Assembly: GCA_910588555.1 (NCBI GenBank)
Contig: CAJUPC010000009.1
Span: 1 to 61,315 of the forward strand
Length of the DNA: 61,315 nt
Source of the DNA: Candidatus Gastranaerophilales bacterium
GTDB taxonomy: Bacteria; Cyanobacteriota; Vampirovibrionia; Gastranaerophilales; Gastranaerophilaceae
Direction of reading: 5' to 3'
Part shown: positions 59,997-61,315 of the stretch, piece by piece
How the letters are laid out: each line of letters starts with the position of its first letter
Position numbering within the stretch: position 1 is the stretch's first letter
Notes under the pieces: generated by a model
What the model saw: only the letters and a program-made list of their open reading frames with translations
Told to the model about the DNA's origin: nothing
The model's database searches: none
Program-made: the position numbers and the translations under genes

Positions 59997-61315
59997 TTAT
60001 TTAATTCTTTGTTCAAGAAGCTCAATTCTTTTTTCAAGGTCTTTAATTTTCTTATCTTTTTCTGACTCTTTTGCGTCTAGCTCTTTGATTGCGTTAATTA
60101 CTGCATAAAACATATCTTCCATGCGAATTGTCAAGAAGCCGTCTTTGCCTTTTGATACAGCGTTAGGAAAAACCTTTTGCAAATCCTGTGCGATAACACC
60201 GACGCGAGGAGTTTTATTTTTATCGTCTTTGTAGGTGAAATTAAACGGTTTAAGCTGTTTAATTTTATCCAAGCTTGAAGTGTATTCTTTGCCAATGTTT
60301 TTGAGGTTTCTGTCAGACGGGTAACTCGTTGTTTTTACGGTCAATGAACCCGGTATTTTTACGGTTTCACCGGCTGTACCGAGAACGATTGTATTGGCTG
60401 TTGTTGCTTGGGCACCATAGCCGATTGCTACTGAATTTGTAGCAGAGGCAGTTGTCCTTACGTGTGCGTTTACACCTGTACCTTTTGCAGAACCAATAGC
60501 TATAGAATAAGCGCCTGTTGCCTCTGACGCATTACCTAAAGCAATTGCACCTACTCCTGATGATGTTGTTGTAATAGAATTATTGCCACTTGTATCCCAA
60601 ATTTTATTACCTATAGCAATTGAATCTTCACCTGAAGCTGATGTATAACTTCCAACACCGATAGCTCCCTCCTCTTTGGCATTTACATGACTTCCAATAG
60701 CAATTGAATAGATTTTGTATGCTTTTGCCCATTCTCCAATTGCTATTGCTCTTGATGTATTTTCACTGTCATTGCAGCCTGCAGTTGAATTGTCTCCTAT
60801 AGCAATACCATAATATGAATTTTTATAAACTATACCTTTTATAGCTACACCATCCGATTGTGTACTACCACCAATTGCGACAGAGCCAGGTGCCGCCGAC
60901 GAATAATTTCCTATAGCAATACTAGCTGTATCATTACCAATATCAGTTGTTGCCTTAGCATGGTTACCTATTGCAACAGCAGAAGAGCCGGTTGCAGAAC
61001 TGTAATAGCCTATTGCAATAAGGCCTTCACCACTACTACCGAGAACAGTACTTTTTGAACCAAGTGCTATATTCCTTGAACCTGTTAATTTATTATCAAA
61101 TCCTATAGCTATATTATCATCAACATTAAACTTTGATTCAGAATTAAGACTACCTAATAACAAAGAATAATATAAATATGGGTTCCTAGATCTTGTTTGT
61201 AATTGTAATTGCCCAATATTCTTGTTACCATTTTTGAATATTAAATGATTAGGTATATCATCGGAGGTGTTCAAAATGAGTCGAGCATTTTCTGCAGTTT
61301 CGGCTTTGTTTTGAC
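59997..61315 (-). CDS. Surface protein with YadA-like head repeats and S74 chaperone domain (5' partial)
   Basis: The frame stays open to the window end: the residues before the TTG at 61274 read KAETAENARLIL, so the true start is off-window. The first part consists of at least ten ~14-residue repeats with (I/V)AIG(N/D)xxxA cores, for example IAIGYYSSATGSSAVAIGN, as in trimeric autotransporter heads. The C-terminus (YPSDRNLKNIGKEYTSSLDKI, PRVGVIAQDLQKVFPNAV, ending in a coiled coil) is a peptidase S74 intramolecular chaperone that aids trimerisation and self-cleaves. It is a probable surface or phage-like fibre. No beta-barrel anchor is seen. Confidence 0.85.
   Translation of the reverse strand, partial: QNKAETAENARLILNTSDDIPNHLIFKNGNKNIGQLQLQTRSRNPYLYYSLLLGSLNSESKFNVDDNIAIGFDNKLTGSRNIALGSKSTVLGSSGEGLIAIGYYSSATGSSAVAIGNHAKATTDIGNDTASIAIGNYSSAAPGSVAIGGSTQSDGVAIKGIVYKNSYYGIAIGDNSTAGCNDSENTSRAIAIGEWAKAYKIYSIAIGSHVNAKEEGAIGVGSYTSASGEDSIAIGNKIWDTSGNNSITTTSSGVGAIALGNASEATGAYSIAIGSAKGTGVNAHVRTTASATNSVAIGYGAQATTANTIVLGTAGETVKIPGSLTVKTTSYPSDRNLKNIGKEYTSSLDKIKQLKPFNFTYKDDKNKTPRVGVIAQDLQKVFPNAVSKGKDGFLTIRMEDMFYAVINAIKELDAKESEKDKKIKDLEKRIELLEQRIK

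Overview
The window is a chromosomal segment of an AT-rich, fermentative bacterium. The gene set (bifunctional AdhE, a YggS-SepF-NadK-FtsZ division cluster, many class III-type prepilins with an A|FTLAE cleavage motif, recurring lineage-specific proteins with an N-terminal SF(K/R)GN motif, no photosynthesis genes) best fits the non-photosynthetic gut relatives of cyanobacteria (Vampirovibrionia/Melainabacteria, order Gastranaerophilales). This placement is inference from gene content, not from a marker-gene search.

Layout. 1-6.1 kb: a prepilin with a hypervariable-looking C-terminus, a winged-helix protein, and a large tandem SF1 helicase with a separate PD-(D/E)XK nuclease. 6.2-10.8 kb: two hypothetical proteins, MazG, an OppF-type ATPase, SmpB and a formyltransferase. 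10.8-15.6 kb: a frameshifted poly-G prepilin, the efp-accB-accC operon, and a second hypervariable prepilin. 15.6-20.5 kb: RsgA, polyprenyl synthetase, divergent PAP2 protein, DciA-like protein, NrnA and YihY. 20.5-26.3 kb: a second frameshifted prepilin, gcvT-gcvH-gcvPA, a Wzy-like membrane protein, and a third prepilin behind a 22-G tract. 26.3-34.7 kb: tRNA-Val and tRNA-Cys, adhE with a probable Rex operator, rhodanese, LysC, TPR and KdsC-like proteins. 34.8-43.3 kb: histidine kinase, ComF, radical SAM, PilO-like and fused PilM-PilN-like proteins, NadA, RlmB, and a primary-type sigma factor. 43.3-50.6 kb: an XRE regulator with a 36-bp palindrome, RpsA, IspH, large hypothetical proteins and Fba. 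50.6-61.3 kb: a phase-variable membrane protein, FtsZ, NadK, SepF, YggS, a DNA methyltransferase, MutL, and a partial YadA-head/S74-chaperone surface protein.

The most interesting theme is diversification of type IV pilin-like surface proteins by two apparently independent means. Two near-identical prepilins (132-1232 and 14512-15618) end in a segment whose codons switch abruptly to NNC/NNG and differ mainly where a template adenine would be expected, as in targets of diversity-generating retroelements (DGRs). No reverse transcriptase or template repeat was seen here, so the machinery would have to act from elsewhere in the genome. Three other prepilins carry 9-22 nt poly-G tracts between an upstream ATG and the prepilin motif. 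All three are out of frame as sequenced, which suggests ON/OFF phase variation by slipped-strand mispairing. A fourth tract is an orphan leader, and a fifth lies inside a predicted membrane protein and is in frame. Several short prepilin tails lie between housekeeping genes as remnants, and the fused PilM-PilN and PilO-like genes supply assembly components.
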